DNA of 64,000 nt from contig NZ_BCAG01000006.1 of NCBI RefSeq assembly GCF_001293685.1, forward strand, positions 434,001 to 498,000. Direction: 5' to 3'. Shown piece after piece: positions 26,937-36,310 of this stretch. The position numbers were made by a program, and so were the translations under genes. Numbering within the stretch: position 1 is the first letter of the stretch; every line of letters begins with the position of its first letter. The stretch is from Desulfatitalea tepidiphila (lineage in GTDB: Bacteria > Desulfobacterota > Desulfobacteria > Desulfobacterales > Desulfosarcinaceae). Under the pieces are notes generated by a model, which was given only the letters and a program-made list of their open reading frames with translations, was not told where the DNA came from and made no database searches.

Positions 26937-27794
26937 TCATTCCGAAGATTTGTGGATATCGATGATTTTGGTTTTTGCGGCATAGGACATGGTTTCGTAC
27001 CGGGTAATGCCTTGCAGTTTCGAGGTGATGGAGCCCATTCGCTCGACCTGTTCGAGCGCCTTGGCGATATACTCTGAAGCCTTCTCATCCGACGCGATTT
27101 TGAGGCTGAGCAATTCCAGATAACCGGAAAGTGCCTGCAGGGGCTGGTTGAACTCATGACAGACGCCGCCCGCGGTTTCGAGCACGCCTTCGAGCTTCTC
27201 TTTTTGCGCCCGGTCCCGGGCGGCCCGGTTCTTTTCGGTGAGATCCGAAAGAACGGCCACACTGCCGATCGCCTCTTTATCCTGATTCTGGATGAGCGCC
27301 AGGCTGAACAGGAAATCCCGCCGCTGTCCGTCGGCGCACTGCACCTCAGCCTCGAAAGTGTGGGACAACCCCTTTTGCATCATCACCAGTTCCTGGTGCT
27401 GATAGGTGGCGGCCAAGTCGGGCGGTATCTGATCGGGCAGATCCTGTGGCCGCCGGCCGATGATGCGATCGCGGGTCAATCCCAGCACAGCCCTTGAAAA
27501 TACCTGGTTACACCCCTGAAAAACGCCTTGGGCATCTTTGAAATAGATGGGGTTGGGAATCGTGTTGATCAGTTCGTCCATGAGCTTCAAATAGCCCCGC
27601 AAGCGATCTTCTTTGTTTTCACGATGGCTATCGAAGCGCTGCTGGTCCGTTTCCAGGGCGTGCACACGAAGCTTTGCCTCGTTGAGCGCCTTTCGCAGCC
27701 GTTCCAACCGCAGGGCCTGGGCGCGGATACGAAGACCGCACCAACCCAATCCAGCAAGCAGCAGCGCGACTATGAACCAAGACCAAAAGGGCAT
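26937..27794 (-). CDS. Membrane PAS-HisKA protein lacking an ATPase domain
   Basis: A 285-residue protein. One membrane helix (FWSWFIVALLLAGLGWCGL) is followed by a coiled coil (about 25-70), a PAS domain (about 75-190, with IPNPIYFKDAQGVFQGCN) and a HisKA dimerisation helix pair with His213 in GGVCHEFNQPLQ. The chain ends about 70 residues later, so the HATPase_c domain needed for kinase activity is absent. There is no downstream frame resembling it, so this looks like a natural short form rather than a recent frameshift. It could be a phosphotransfer or dimer partner of another kinase. The start at 27794 has a GGAGAAGAG site; an ATG at 27836 is an alternative. Confidence 0.78.
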   Translation of the reverse strand: MPFWSWFIVALLLAGLGWCGLRIRAQALRLERLRKALNEAKLRVHALETDQQRFDSHRENKEDRLRGYLKLMDELINTIPNPIYFKDAQGVFQGCNQVFSRAVLGLTRDRIIGRRPQDLPDQIPPDLAATYQHQELVMMQKGLSHTFEAEVQCADGQRRDFLFSLALIQNQDKEAIGSVAVLSDLTEKNRAARDRAQKEKLEGVLETAGGVCHEFNQPLQALSGYLELLSLKIASDEKASEYIAKALEQVERMGSITSKLQGITRYETMSYAAKTKIIDIHKSSE

Positions 27795-27963
27795 AACGTC
27801 TCTTCTCCGATCAAACGATTTGGGATAGGTTACCATACCGGACGCCGGTGCAAGAAGCTTTTTCGAAAGCCTTGCACCCTTGGCCGGAAATCAGTATGGT
27901 AGGTCACATCCGAAAATTGCGAAAGCTGCCCTATCACGCCATCCATCCTAAGAGGAGCACGAC

Positions 27964-28374
27964 ATGCCGACCACTACCGTTCGCTGGTTGACGGGCAAAC
28001 AGTTCGTGGGGACCGACTCCCGGAATCACTCCGTTGTCCTATCCGGAGACGATCCGGCCAAAGGGGTCAGCCCTTCCCAAATGCTGCTGATCGGCCTTTC
28101 GGCCTGCACTGCCTACGATGTCCTCAATATAATGGTTAAAAAGCGCAAGCCGCTCACCATGCTCGAAATCATCGCCGATGGCGAGCAGGATGCCAAACCA
28201 CCATGGGCCTACCGGCGAATTCATCTAAGGTACCGTGTCAGCGGCAAAGATTTGACGGAAAAAGCGGTAAGCCAGGCCGTGAAACTCTCCCAGGAAAAAT
28301 TCTGCTCGGTAGCGGCTACCGTGCGCGGCGTGGCCGACATCACGACCGAGGTTGAAATCGTGGCAGAAGATTAA
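27964..28374 (+). CDS. OsmC-family protein
   Basis: A 136-residue OsmC/Ohr-fold protein, divergent from the PAS-HisKA gene. The two conserved cysteines are Cys48 (GLSACTAYDVLNIM) and Cys114 (KFCSV), the redox pair that in OsmC and Ohr reduces organic hydroperoxides. The sequence is closer to the YhfA/OsmC subgroup, where peroxidase activity is less certain. An AGGAGCACGAC stretch before the ATG serves as ribosome site. Likely monocistronic; a short CCGGCGA/TCGCCGG hairpin lies at 28400-28418 without a T-run. Confidence 0.88.
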   Translation: MPTTTVRWLTGKQFVGTDSRNHSVVLSGDDPAKGVSPSQMLLIGLSACTAYDVLNIMVKKRKPLTMLEIIADGEQDAKPPWAYRRIHLRYRVSGKDLTEKAVSQAVKLSQEKFCSVAATVRGVADITTEVEIVAED

Positions 28375-28554
28375 AAAGGTATATTTTTTGCATTTTTCAC
28401 CGGCGAACGGATCGCCGGCGTGCCTTAAAAAGCCGAAAGATTCAAGTTTTTCGATGGAGGGGCCGATAGTTTGACTTCGGCCGAAGGCGATCTGTAAACA
28501 GACCGATCGAATATGTTTTCAAAAGGTTGCGGTATTCGGGGATAGCGAAACGAA

Positions 28555-29148
28555 ATGGCGGGGGGGCGAAAAACAATCATCGGGTTATGCACGTCAATTT
28601 TTGTCGGATTGACACTATTTGTCATGCCGTATGCCCAAGCCGACATCTATCTCTATATCGACAGCGAAGGGGTCCTGCATTTCACCAACACGCCCACCTC
28701 CAGCGACTATAAGGTCTACATGCGGGAAACGCCCACGCGTCCCAAGACATGGCGTCCGATCCAGAACTACGACGATGTGATCAACGAAGCGGCGCGGGAA
28801 AACGGCCTCTCTTCCTCGCTGCTCAAGGCCTTGATCCACGTGGAGTCCTACTTCAACCCGCGGGCGGTTTCCAAAAAAGGGGCACTGGGATTGATGCAGA
28901 TCATGCCCCAGAACCTCGAACTGTTGGACATCAGCGATCCCTTCGACCCATGGGAGAACATCATGGGCGGCGCCCGCTATCTCAAAGCCATGATCGAGCG
29001 TTTCGACGGCCAGCTGCCCCTGGCCCTGGCCGCCTACAACGCCGGTCCTTCCGCCGTCGAACGCTACCAGACCATTCCCCCCTACGACGAAACCCAGCGC
29101 TACGTCGAAAAAGTGATGAAGTTATTCCACCTCTACAAGAAAAGCTGA
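28555..29148 (+). CDS. Lytic transglycosylase (SLT domain) with DUF4124-like N-terminus
   Basis: A 197-residue exported peptidoglycan lyase. A signal peptide covers residues 1-29 (TLFVMPYAQA before the cleavage site). A short DUF4124-like segment follows (DIYLYIDSEGVLHFTNTP). The goose-lysozyme-like SLT domain starts near residue 72, with catalytic Glu97 in LIHVESYFNP and the conserved GALGLMQIMP, GARYL and LALAAYNAGP motifs. It cleaves glycan strands in the periplasm without hydrolysis. No membrane anchor or lipobox was seen. The gene converges with glgB. Confidence 0.92.
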   Translation: MAGGRKTIIGLCTSIFVGLTLFVMPYAQADIYLYIDSEGVLHFTNTPTSSDYKVYMRETPTRPKTWRPIQNYDDVINEAARENGLSSSLLKALIHVESYFNPRAVSKKGALGLMQIMPQNLELLDISDPFDPWENIMGGARYLKAMIERFDGQLPLALAAYNAGPSAVERYQTIPPYDETQRYVEKVMKLFHLYKKS

Positions 29149-29235
29149 GGACCGCCCGGTCATGCCGCCGGCTTGTCTTTCTCGTACACAACGGCAACGA
29201 CTTTTGACATCGCCATCAAAACAAAACACTTAAAA

Positions 29236-31269
29236 CTACACTTTCTTCCCGGGTTTAAGGACCAGCGCAGTGCGATGGGGCAGGTAGATGCTGAGCCGAT
29301 GGGGGGGATGAAATTTATCCCGGGCCGCCAATGCGACGTGGGAGATGGTGCGGTCGATGCGGTCGTAGCCGCCGAAGCGCACATCGTCGGAATCGAGCAC
29401 GATGTCGTACTTTCCCGGTGGAGAGGAAAATTGGTAGTCGGCAAACGAACGGGTGGGGTTGAAGTTGAAAGCCCATATCAATCCGCCACGCTCGAAGATC
29501 AGGATCTTGTCGTCATCGCGCTCCCAGAGCAGGCGGGCGGCGGGCGAGGCCAACACGTTGTACGACTTCGCCAGGGCGATCATCTCCCGGTCGAAAAGGG
29601 CCAATTGGGAGTATTTGAGGTTGGGGTCGTCGGCCAGGTGCCACTGGCGGCGGGCGTAGTGATAAGACCAGTTGTTGCCTTCCCTGGGGAAATCGATCCA
29701 TTCGGGGTGACCGAATTCGTTGCCCATGAAGTTCAGGTATCCGTGACCGGCCGTGGCCAGGGTGATCAACCGGATCATCTTGTGCAGCGCGATACCGCGA
29801 TCCACGACCATGTGGTGGTCGCCCATGCCCATGTGGTAGTACATCTCGGCATCGATCATGCGGAAGATCAGGGTCTTGTCGCCGACCAGGGCCTGATCGT
29901 GGGATTCGGTGTAGGAGATGGTCCGTTCGTCCTGCCGGCGGTTGTTCAGTTCGTACCAGAGGCCGCCCATGTGCCAATCTTCGTCCCGGATATCCTTGGT
30001 GAGCTTGATCCAGTTGTCGGGCACACCCATGGCGAACCGGTAGTCGAACCCGATGCCTCCCTCTTCCCAGGGTCTGGCCAAGCCCGGCATGCCGCTGACG
30101 TCTTCTGCGATGGTGACCGCATCCGGTCGCACCTGGTGAATCAATTGGTTGGCCAGGGCCAGGTAGCACAAGGCGTCTTCGTCCACGTTGGGATTGAAGT
30201 AGTCCTCATAGGAAGTAAAAGCTTTTCCCAGGCCATGATCCAGGTAAAGCATGCTGGTGATGCCGTCGAAGCGATACCCGTCCACGCGGAATTCATCCAG
30301 CCAGTAGCGGCAGTTGGACAGCAGGAAGTGGAGCACCTGGGGCTTGGCATAATCGAAGAGGCGCGAATCCCAGGCAATGTGACGACCGCGATGGCCTTTG
30401 TGGAAAAACTGGTACTCGCTGCCGTCATAGCGGCTGATGCCTTCGACTTCGTTGCTCACGGCATGGGAGTGAACCAGATCGATGAGCACCCGCAGTCCTG
30501 CCCCATGGGCGGCATCCACCAGCGCCTTGAATTCCTCGGGCGTGCCGAAGCGCGACGACGGGGCGAAAAAGCTGCTCACATGGTAACCGAAACTGCCGTA
30601 ATAGGGGTGTTCGGGGATGGCCATGATTTGCAGCGTGTTGTAGCCGGCCGCGACCACGCGGGGCAACACGTTTTCGGTAAACTCGACATAGCCGCCCACG
30701 CGCCCCTCGGGCTGAGCCATGCCCACATGAACTTCGTAGATCAGTGGCGGCTCATCGGCCGCGGTGAATTTCTCCACCTGCCACGGGTAAGGTTTTTCCG
30801 GATGCCAAACCTGGGCATTGAAGATATGGGTCACAGGGTCCTGCACGACCCGCCGAGCCCAGGCCGGAATACGGTCGCCGACGCCGCCGGGCCACTGCAT
30901 ATAGAGGCGATACAGGTCCCCGTGCCGGAGTCTTTCGCCCGGCAACCGCAATTCCCACGTCCCGTTGGCATCGATGCGCTGGAACGCCATATCTTCATGC
31001 GGCTGCCAGCTGCTGACATCTCCGATCAAATGGATGGCCGTGGCATTGGGCGCCCACTCCCGCAACACCCATTCTCCATCATGAAAATGCAGGCCGTAGT
31101 AAGTATGGCCCGATGCAAAATCGCCCAAAGCGCCCTGCCCGTCGGTCAGTTCCCGCAACGTGCTCGAGATCAGGGCAATGCGACGGGCGATGGCCTCGAG
31201 GTGCAGCTCGAGGTAGTCGTCGGAAGAGATGAAGCGCATGGCGCGCTGCCGGTCATTGTCTGTTATCAT
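29236..31269 (-). CDS. glgB: 1,4-alpha-glucan branching enzyme, eukaryote-like GH13
   Basis: A 677-residue branching enzyme. An N-terminal CBM48 domain is followed by a GH13 barrel with nucleophile Asp335 (DGYRFDGITS), acid Glu389 (IAEDVSGM) and the third acidic residue in YTESHDQ. The stretch GYLNFMGNEFGHPEW and NWSYHYARRQWHL closely matches animal, fungal and plant branching enzymes rather than classic E. coli GlgB. It creates alpha-1,6 branches in glycogen. It starts two bases after the glycogen synthase stop, so the two are one operon on the minus strand. Confidence 0.94.
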   Translation of the reverse strand: MITDNDRQRAMRFISSDDYLELHLEAIARRIALISSTLRELTDGQGALGDFASGHTYYGLHFHDGEWVLREWAPNATAIHLIGDVSSWQPHEDMAFQRIDANGTWELRLPGERLRHGDLYRLYMQWPGGVGDRIPAWARRVVQDPVTHIFNAQVWHPEKPYPWQVEKFTAADEPPLIYEVHVGMAQPEGRVGGYVEFTENVLPRVVAAGYNTLQIMAIPEHPYYGSFGYHVSSFFAPSSRFGTPEEFKALVDAAHGAGLRVLIDLVHSHAVSNEVEGISRYDGSEYQFFHKGHRGRHIAWDSRLFDYAKPQVLHFLLSNCRYWLDEFRVDGYRFDGITSMLYLDHGLGKAFTSYEDYFNPNVDEDALCYLALANQLIHQVRPDAVTIAEDVSGMPGLARPWEEGGIGFDYRFAMGVPDNWIKLTKDIRDEDWHMGGLWYELNNRRQDERTISYTESHDQALVGDKTLIFRMIDAEMYYHMGMGDHHMVVDRGIALHKMIRLITLATAGHGYLNFMGNEFGHPEWIDFPREGNNWSYHYARRQWHLADDPNLKYSQLALFDREMIALAKSYNVLASPAARLLWERDDDKILIFERGGLIWAFNFNPTRSFADYQFSSPPGKYDIVLDSDDVRFGGYDRIDRTISHVALAARDKFHPPHRLSIYLPHRTALVLKPGKKV

Positions 31270-31271
31270 CG

Positions 31272-32783
31272 CTAATGCAGCAAGGGCCTTTCCAGCATTT
31301 TTTCATAAAGGTCGATATACTGCCGGGCATTGAACGCATGGGTAAAGGTCTCCATGGCATGACGCATGACACGGGTGATCTGGCGCTCCCTGATCGGATC
31401 GGGCAACTGGAAAAAGTCCATGGCACGGTCCACGGCCCACAGCAGGCCCTGGGCGTCGTAAATATCGAAGAGAAATCCACTGCCCGTATCCCGATCGGCG
31501 TCGAGTTGGGACACCGTGTCATGAATGCCGCCCGTGTTGTGGGCCACCGGCAGGGCACCGTAAATCTGGCCGATCATCTGGGGCAGGCCGCAGGGCTCGA
31601 ATAGAGAGGGCATCAACACAAAGTCCGCCGCACCGTAAGCCTGGTGCTCCAGGCGCTCGCTGAAATCGCACACCGCCACCCGTTGGTGAAATTCGTGCTG
31701 ATTGACGATGTTGCGGAAGACATTCTGGTAAGGACCGTCGGCCACGAAGACCACCTGCAGTCCCTGCTCCCAGTATTTGGAAATCACGCCATAGAAGATA
31801 TCGGCCAGCAACTGGCACCCTTTCTGGACCGGATCGAGGCGCGAGGGCCAGATAAAGACCGGCGCCCGTTCGTCTTCGAGGAGCCCGAGCAACCGCTGCA
31901 GATCCCTCTTGTTTTTACGCTTGGCCGACAAGTGGTTTTCGGATCCATAGGTCTCGAACAGGAATTGATCCTTCTCCGGGTTGAAACCCGGATCCGGCGC
32001 ATTGAGAATGCCCGTGGCGCATTCGGCCCGGACCTTGTTGGTCAACTCCTGGCGCAGCGGCGGGGCGATGAAATGGTGGCGTCCTTCGACGATCTCGTCG
32101 AGAAAACGCTGACTGACCGTGTTGACGAAGTGGGCGGCAAACACGCCACTGGCTAGAAAATCGACGGGGACGCTCTCCCTGGCCTCTTCATAGCTGGCAG
32201 CGAAGTTCTCGTAATAGAGGTGATCCCAGAAGTAGGCCGCATCGATGCCACGGTCTTCGATATGGGAGAGAGTGGTCTTGACCGTGTGAATATTGTGAAT
32301 CGTAAACAAGCAGGGAACGCCCATCTGCCGGGCCATGCCTGGTATCAGACCGGTCATCCAGTCGTTGCAGTGGATGAGGTCGGGCCGCACCCGCGGCACG
32401 ATGTTGTTGATCACCTCGCGCTGGAACGCCAGGGAGATATGGGTGTTTTCCCCTCCATAGTTGGAATAGACGCGGTTGAGGTAAAAAAAGGCCCGATCCT
32501 CGGCCAGGTGAATGCGGTCGTTGGGCATCACCCGGTGCAGGGTACGCTGCTCCCGCCTGAGAAACGGGGCCAGGCGGTCCTCGAAAATCGAGCGATAGTC
32601 GGGCAATGCCACATGCACATCGGCGCCCTGATGAAAGAGCGCGCTGACCAGGGCGGCCGATACGTCGGCCAAGCCGCCGGCCTTGGCCGTTAGATAGTTG
32701 GCCAGGCTACCCATGCGGTCGGGAAGATAGGTCACCTCGGGGGTAACGATCAGGATCCGAGGTTTTTTTTGCTTTTTCGCCAT
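31272..32783 (-). CDS. glgA: Glycogen synthase (GT5)
   Basis: A 503-residue GT5 glucosyltransferase. The N-terminal glucosyl-nucleotide and acceptor loop is KAGGLADVSAAL; the C-terminal nucleotide-binding motif is LMPSLFEPCGLPQMIGQIYG, followed by NTGGIHDTV. It elongates alpha-1,4-glucan chains from a nucleotide sugar. GT5 bacterial enzymes normally use ADP-glucose, but no glgC is present here while galU is, so the donor is open. It lies in tandem with glgB (2-base gap) and 101 bases downstream of the phosphorylase. Confidence 0.93.
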   Translation of the reverse strand: MAKKQKKPRILIVTPEVTYLPDRMGSLANYLTAKAGGLADVSAALVSALFHQGADVHVALPDYRSIFEDRLAPFLRREQRTLHRVMPNDRIHLAEDRAFFYLNRVYSNYGGENTHISLAFQREVINNIVPRVRPDLIHCNDWMTGLIPGMARQMGVPCLFTIHNIHTVKTTLSHIEDRGIDAAYFWDHLYYENFAASYEEARESVPVDFLASGVFAAHFVNTVSQRFLDEIVEGRHHFIAPPLRQELTNKVRAECATGILNAPDPGFNPEKDQFLFETYGSENHLSAKRKNKRDLQRLLGLLEDERAPVFIWPSRLDPVQKGCQLLADIFYGVISKYWEQGLQVVFVADGPYQNVFRNIVNQHEFHQRVAVCDFSERLEHQAYGAADFVLMPSLFEPCGLPQMIGQIYGALPVAHNTGGIHDTVSQLDADRDTGSGFLFDIYDAQGLLWAVDRAMDFFQLPDPIRERQITRVMRHAMETFTHAFNARQYIDLYEKMLERPLLH

Positions 32784-32884
32784 ATCGATCTTTCAGCCAG
32801 CCCAAGGAGCCGGCATTGGAGGTGGGTGCGCCGTTGAAAAATCAAAACATCATAGAATACCAAAAATAAAAAGTAAAACCGGCG

Positions 32885-35434
32885 TCAAGCCCAGGTGAGC
32901 AATCCAGGCGTAAATCGGATCCAGTCGTCCGCGCGGGGGCCGATGCGCACCGTAAAGCCGTAACGCCCCGAATCCCGGCAGGTCACCGTGCAGCGGAACA
33001 GATAACTGCCTTCCCCGCGATCTTCGACCATCTCCATCTTCTGGGTGAGTCCGATTTCCAGTTCCGCGGTGCCCTTCATGCGACCGTAATACAACTCCAC
33101 ATCGACCTCGTCGGGGTCGAGACTGCCCAAATGGGCCACCGCGCTGACGGTGAAGGTATCTTCCACCTGGAAGGGCCCTTCATGGTCGCGCTCGGGGGTT
33201 TCGATCCGGATATCCTTCCAACAATCCCTGAGCCGCTTGTGCAGGACGCTCAATCGCTTGGCCTCGGCGCCGCCATCGGCCATCAGTTCGCGATGGCGTT
33301 GCACGGCCGGAAGGTAAAACCGCTGCTGATATTCGTTGATCATGCGGTGGCTGCAAAAATCGGCCATGGCCATTTTCATGGAGGCCTTCATCTTGGCCAG
33401 CCACTCGGTCGGCATGTTGCCCGAAGACCGGTTGTAGAACATCGGGATGACGTCGTTTTCCAGGATATTGTAGAGGGCCTGCTGATCGACGGCATCCTGG
33501 TACCCCTGATCGGCCGTCTCCTGGCCGCTGCCCAGGCTCCAACCGCGCTCGGAGGTGTACCCCTCGTCCCACCAACCATCGAGGATGCTCAGGTTCAAAA
33601 CGCCGTTGATGGCGGCTTTCATGCCGGAAGTCCCGCAGGCCTCCATGGGCCGCCTGGGCGTATTGAGCCAAACATCCACACCCTGCACGAGGTGACGGGC
33701 GATGCCCATGTCATAATCTTCCAGAAAAGCGATGTTGCTGCGCACGTCGTGGGTTTTGGCGAACTGAATGATGTTTTTGATCAGCTCCTTACCCTCGTTG
33801 TCCTGGGGATGGGCCTTGCCGGCGAATAGGATCTGAACCGGATGCGACGTGTTGGTCAGAATCGCCTTGAGCCGCGCCGGATTGCCCAGGATCAGGTTGG
33901 CCCGCTTGTAGGTGGCGAACCGGCGGGCGAACCCGATGGTCAGCACCTCTGGATCCAGGGCATTTTCGGCGGCCTTGACCACCGAAATCGGTGCGCTGCG
34001 CCGTTCGTACTGCTTGACCAGCAGGTCCCGAACCTTACTGATCAAGCGCGCCCGGGCCATTTCATGAGCGCGCCAGAGCTCTTCGTCATAGATCTCGCCG
34101 ATTCGCTCGATATTCTCCCCCTTGCGGCTGCTGTAATGCCACTCCGGTCCCAGATAGCGCTCGAAGAGGAAGAAAATTTCGGGTGCGATAAAACTCGATA
34201 CGTGAATGCCGTTGGTCACATGCTTGATCGGTATGTCATCCACCGACCGTTCCGGCCACACATGGGCCCACATGCGCCGCGCCACCCGTCCGTGCAGGCG
34301 GCTCACGCCGTTGCAGTGTTCGGAGAGACGCAACCCCAGGATGAACATGGAAAAGGGGCCATGGGGATGGGCGTTGCCCGTTCGCCCCCAGGAGAGGATC
34401 TCGTCCTCGGTCACGCCCATCCGCTTGGCGAGATTTCGAATATACGGCCGCACCGACTCGGGCGGGAATTCGTCATGCCCGGCCGCCACCGGTGTATGGG
34501 TCGTGAAAACCGACGTGCGTGCCACCGCCTCCAATGCCGTCGGTAGATCAACTTGATGCGCCTCGACCCACTGGGCCAGTCGCTCGACGTTGGCAAAGGC
34601 GCTGTGCCCCTCGTTCATATGGCACACGGTGGCCTCGATCCCCATGGCTTTGAGCGCCCGCATGCCGCCGATCCCCAACAGCACCTCCTGGGCGAGACGA
34701 ACGCCCGGCTCGCTGTTGTAGAGCCGGGCGGTGATATTACGGATGGCCGGTGGATTCTCGGGCACATTGGTATCCAGCAGCACCAGGGGAACCCTGCCGA
34801 TCATGATCTTCCAGACATCGGCCAGAATATCGCCGTCAGGTCCCTCAACCTGGATGCGCAGTTCGACGCCGGCGCTGTCTTTTACGCGCACCAGCGGCAG
34901 GGAGTAGAGATCCGTCTCCGGATAGGTCTCCTGCTGCCAGCCGTTGGGATCGAGCAGTTGGCGGAAGTAGCCCTGGCGGTAGAGCAACCCCACCGCCACC
35001 ATGGGAAGTCCCATGTGGGACGCGGACTTGAGATGATCACCGGCAAGAACGCCCAAACCACCGGCAAACAGCGGCAGGCTTTCGTGGATACCGAACTCCA
35101 TGGAGAAATAGGCGATGCGGGCGGTTGAACCGTATGGATTGGTGCCCAGATCGGGCGATGCCAGCACGCGTTCTTTAAACTGCTGCCGAACCCGGTCCAG
35201 ATGGGCCAGGAAGCTGTCGTCAGCGGCCAGCTTTTTCAACCGGATCTGAGAGACCTTGGTGGCGAAAACAATGGGATTGCGACCGGACGCCTCCCAAAGA
35301 CGCGGATCCACGCGTCGGAACAATTCGATGGCGTCGGGTTTCCACGACCACCACAAGTTGCGCGACAGAACGCCGAGAAAACTCAGCGAGCTTGGCAACT
35401 TGGGAAATACCTGAAAGGCTTGTATGTGCTTCAT
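32885..35434 (-). CDS. glgP: Alpha-glucan phosphorylase (GT35) with DUF3417 N-terminus
   Basis: An 849-residue phosphorylase of the bacterial/archaeal type that starts with a DUF3417 region ([21 protein letters not shown]). The PLP-binding lysine is Lys606 in [16 protein letters not shown]. It releases glucose 1-phosphate from glycogen ends using phosphate. A C-terminal extension from about 735 has beta-rich sequence. The start at 35434 has an AGGAG site 7 bases upstream; the ATG at 35461 does not. It belongs to the glycogen cluster and provides the degradative arm together with the debranching enzyme. Confidence 0.93.
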   Translation of the reverse strand: MKHIQAFQVFPKLPSSLSFLGVLSRNLWWSWKPDAIELFRRVDPRLWEASGRNPIVFATKVSQIRLKKLAADDSFLAHLDRVRQQFKERVLASPDLGTNPYGSTARIAYFSMEFGIHESLPLFAGGLGVLAGDHLKSASHMGLPMVAVGLLYRQGYFRQLLDPNGWQQETYPETDLYSLPLVRVKDSAGVELRIQVEGPDGDILADVWKIMIGRVPLVLLDTNVPENPPAIRNITARLYNSEPGVRLAQEVLLGIGGMRALKAMGIEATVCHMNEGHSAFANVERLAQWVEAHQVDLPTALEAVARTSVFTTHTPVAAGHDEFPPESVRPYIRNLAKRMGVTEDEILSWGRTGNAHPHGPFSMFILGLRLSEHCNGVSRLHGRVARRMWAHVWPERSVDDIPIKHVTNGIHVSSFIAPEIFFLFERYLGPEWHYSSRKGENIERIGEIYDEELWRAHEMARARLISKVRDLLVKQYERRSAPISVVKAAENALDPEVLTIGFARRFATYKRANLILGNPARLKAILTNTSHPVQILFAGKAHPQDNEGKELIKNIIQFAKTHDVRSNIAFLEDYDMGIARHLVQGVDVWLNTPRRPMEACGTSGMKAAINGVLNLSILDGWWDEGYTSERGWSLGSGQETADQGYQDAVDQQALYNILENDVIPMFYNRSSGNMPTEWLAKMKASMKMAMADFCSHRMINEYQQRFYLPAVQRHRELMADGGAEAKRLSVLHKRLRDCWKDIRIETPERDHEGPFQVEDTFTVSAVAHLGSLDPDEVDVELYYGRMKGTAELEIGLTQKMEMVEDRGEGSYLFRCTVTCRDSGRYGFTVRIGPRADDWIRFTPGLLTWA

Positions 35435-35504
35435 CGGACGACTCCTGTGGGACAGATTCACATGTTACCGGGCCAGTGCCGGGACTCGAGTTTGACGTCA
35501 CCCT

Positions 35505-35607
35505 AAAAGGTCCATTATCTGCGTTGCGCTCATCCCGTGGTCCTTGCGGCGTAGGGCAAGTACACCTCAGGACACGGAATGTCGCGCGCCTTGATCTTGA
35601 GCCTTTT
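35505..35607. repeat. Imperfect 103-bp palindromic element
   Basis: The outer arms AAAAGGTCCATTATC (from 35505) and GATCTTGAGCCTTTT (to 35607) form an imperfect hairpin, with further CGTTGCGC/GCGCGCC pairing inside. It occupies the 308-bp gap between the phosphorylase start and the carbohydrate-binding gene, which holds nothing else recognisable. The shape suggests a miniature mobile element or a structured RNA. It is unrelated to the 280-300 bp family. Confidence 0.4.
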
Positions 35608-35742
35608 ACAGCGCCGCCTGGCAACGCCTACTTACGAATCCATCGAGTTTAATCTCAGACCGCGCTTGGGAATGAAAGGCGCCTACCCTTTCGGCACGTT
35701 TTGCCGGCGGTTGAGAACGATCGATGGATGAAACAGAGACCC

Positions 35743-36051
35743 CTAAACGACCACCACCCCGTTCTGGGTGTTGGCGATACCGGCATGCACATATTTATCG
35801 GCCTGCGTGTCGGTAATCCAGTAGGCGCCATCCACAACGAATCGATATTGGTATTCCCTTCCGGTGGCCAAGTTGACCGTTACGGTGAAATCGCCGTTCT
35901 TGAGGGCCTTCATGGGGGTCTTTTCGGCCTGCCAATCGTTAAACTCCCCCGCGAGGCCGGCGTTCTTGCCGTTACCGGCAAATTCCTTGGTCAGGCGAAA
36001 CGTCACTTTGCAATAGGGTTTGTTTTTAAGATACTGCTTTTTGGTGCTCAT
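35743..36051 (-). CDS. Stand-alone glycogen-binding (CBM48/AMPK-type) protein
   Basis: A 102-residue single-domain protein. The early-set beta sandwich typical of AMPK glycogen-binding domains is seen in CKVTFRLTKEF, GLAGEFNDW, the conserved Lys/Gly turn and GREYQYRFVVDGAYWITD; the Trp residues in NDW and AYW are the usual sugar-contact positions. No catalytic domain is attached. The start at 36051 has an AGGAG site; an in-frame ATG at 36213 would add 54 residues without homology. It lies between the phosphorylase and debranching genes and probably tethers or regulates glycogen enzymes on the granule (inference). Confidence 0.85.
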   Translation of the reverse strand: MSTKKQYLKNKPYCKVTFRLTKEFAGNGKNAGLAGEFNDWQAEKTPMKALKNGDFTVTVNLATGREYQYRFVVDGAYWITDTQADKYVHAGIANTQNGVVVV

Positions 36052-36230
36052 CGCTCTCTCCTGGGTATTATGCCTGGTTGCCATGCGCGGCTTGATATCG
36101 ACAATGAAGACATGCCAGCGGGGAGCAAGGATCGCGCTCAAACACGCGCCATCGATCGACGAGAAAGAGGTGTCGCATGGGGTTGCTGTTCGCTCCATAG
36201 ATAGTTTTAGCACCGCGGTTTGTCAACCAA

Positions 36231-36292
36231 AGCGATTCCAACTCAGCGATTCTAACTCTATGCTCATCATTGTACCCGGCAAGGATGGAGCA
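36231..36292 (-). repeat. Fragment E of dispersed palindromic element, with 14-bp tandem duplication
   Basis: AGCGATTCCAACTC (36231-36244) is directly repeated with one change (36245-36258), followed by TATGCTCATCATTGTACCCGG. This matches the end module of copies A and B. The gap between the carbohydrate-binding and debranching genes (36052-36310) has no gene. Confidence 0.45.
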
Positions 36293-36310
36293 GGTGACAG
36301 AAGCCGTAAC

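Noticed and set aside
29173-31275. A 700-codon plus-strand open frame antisense to glgB
   Set aside because: It mirrors the GC-rich codon pattern of glgB, whose catalytic motifs are on the minus strand; the antisense protein has no domain.
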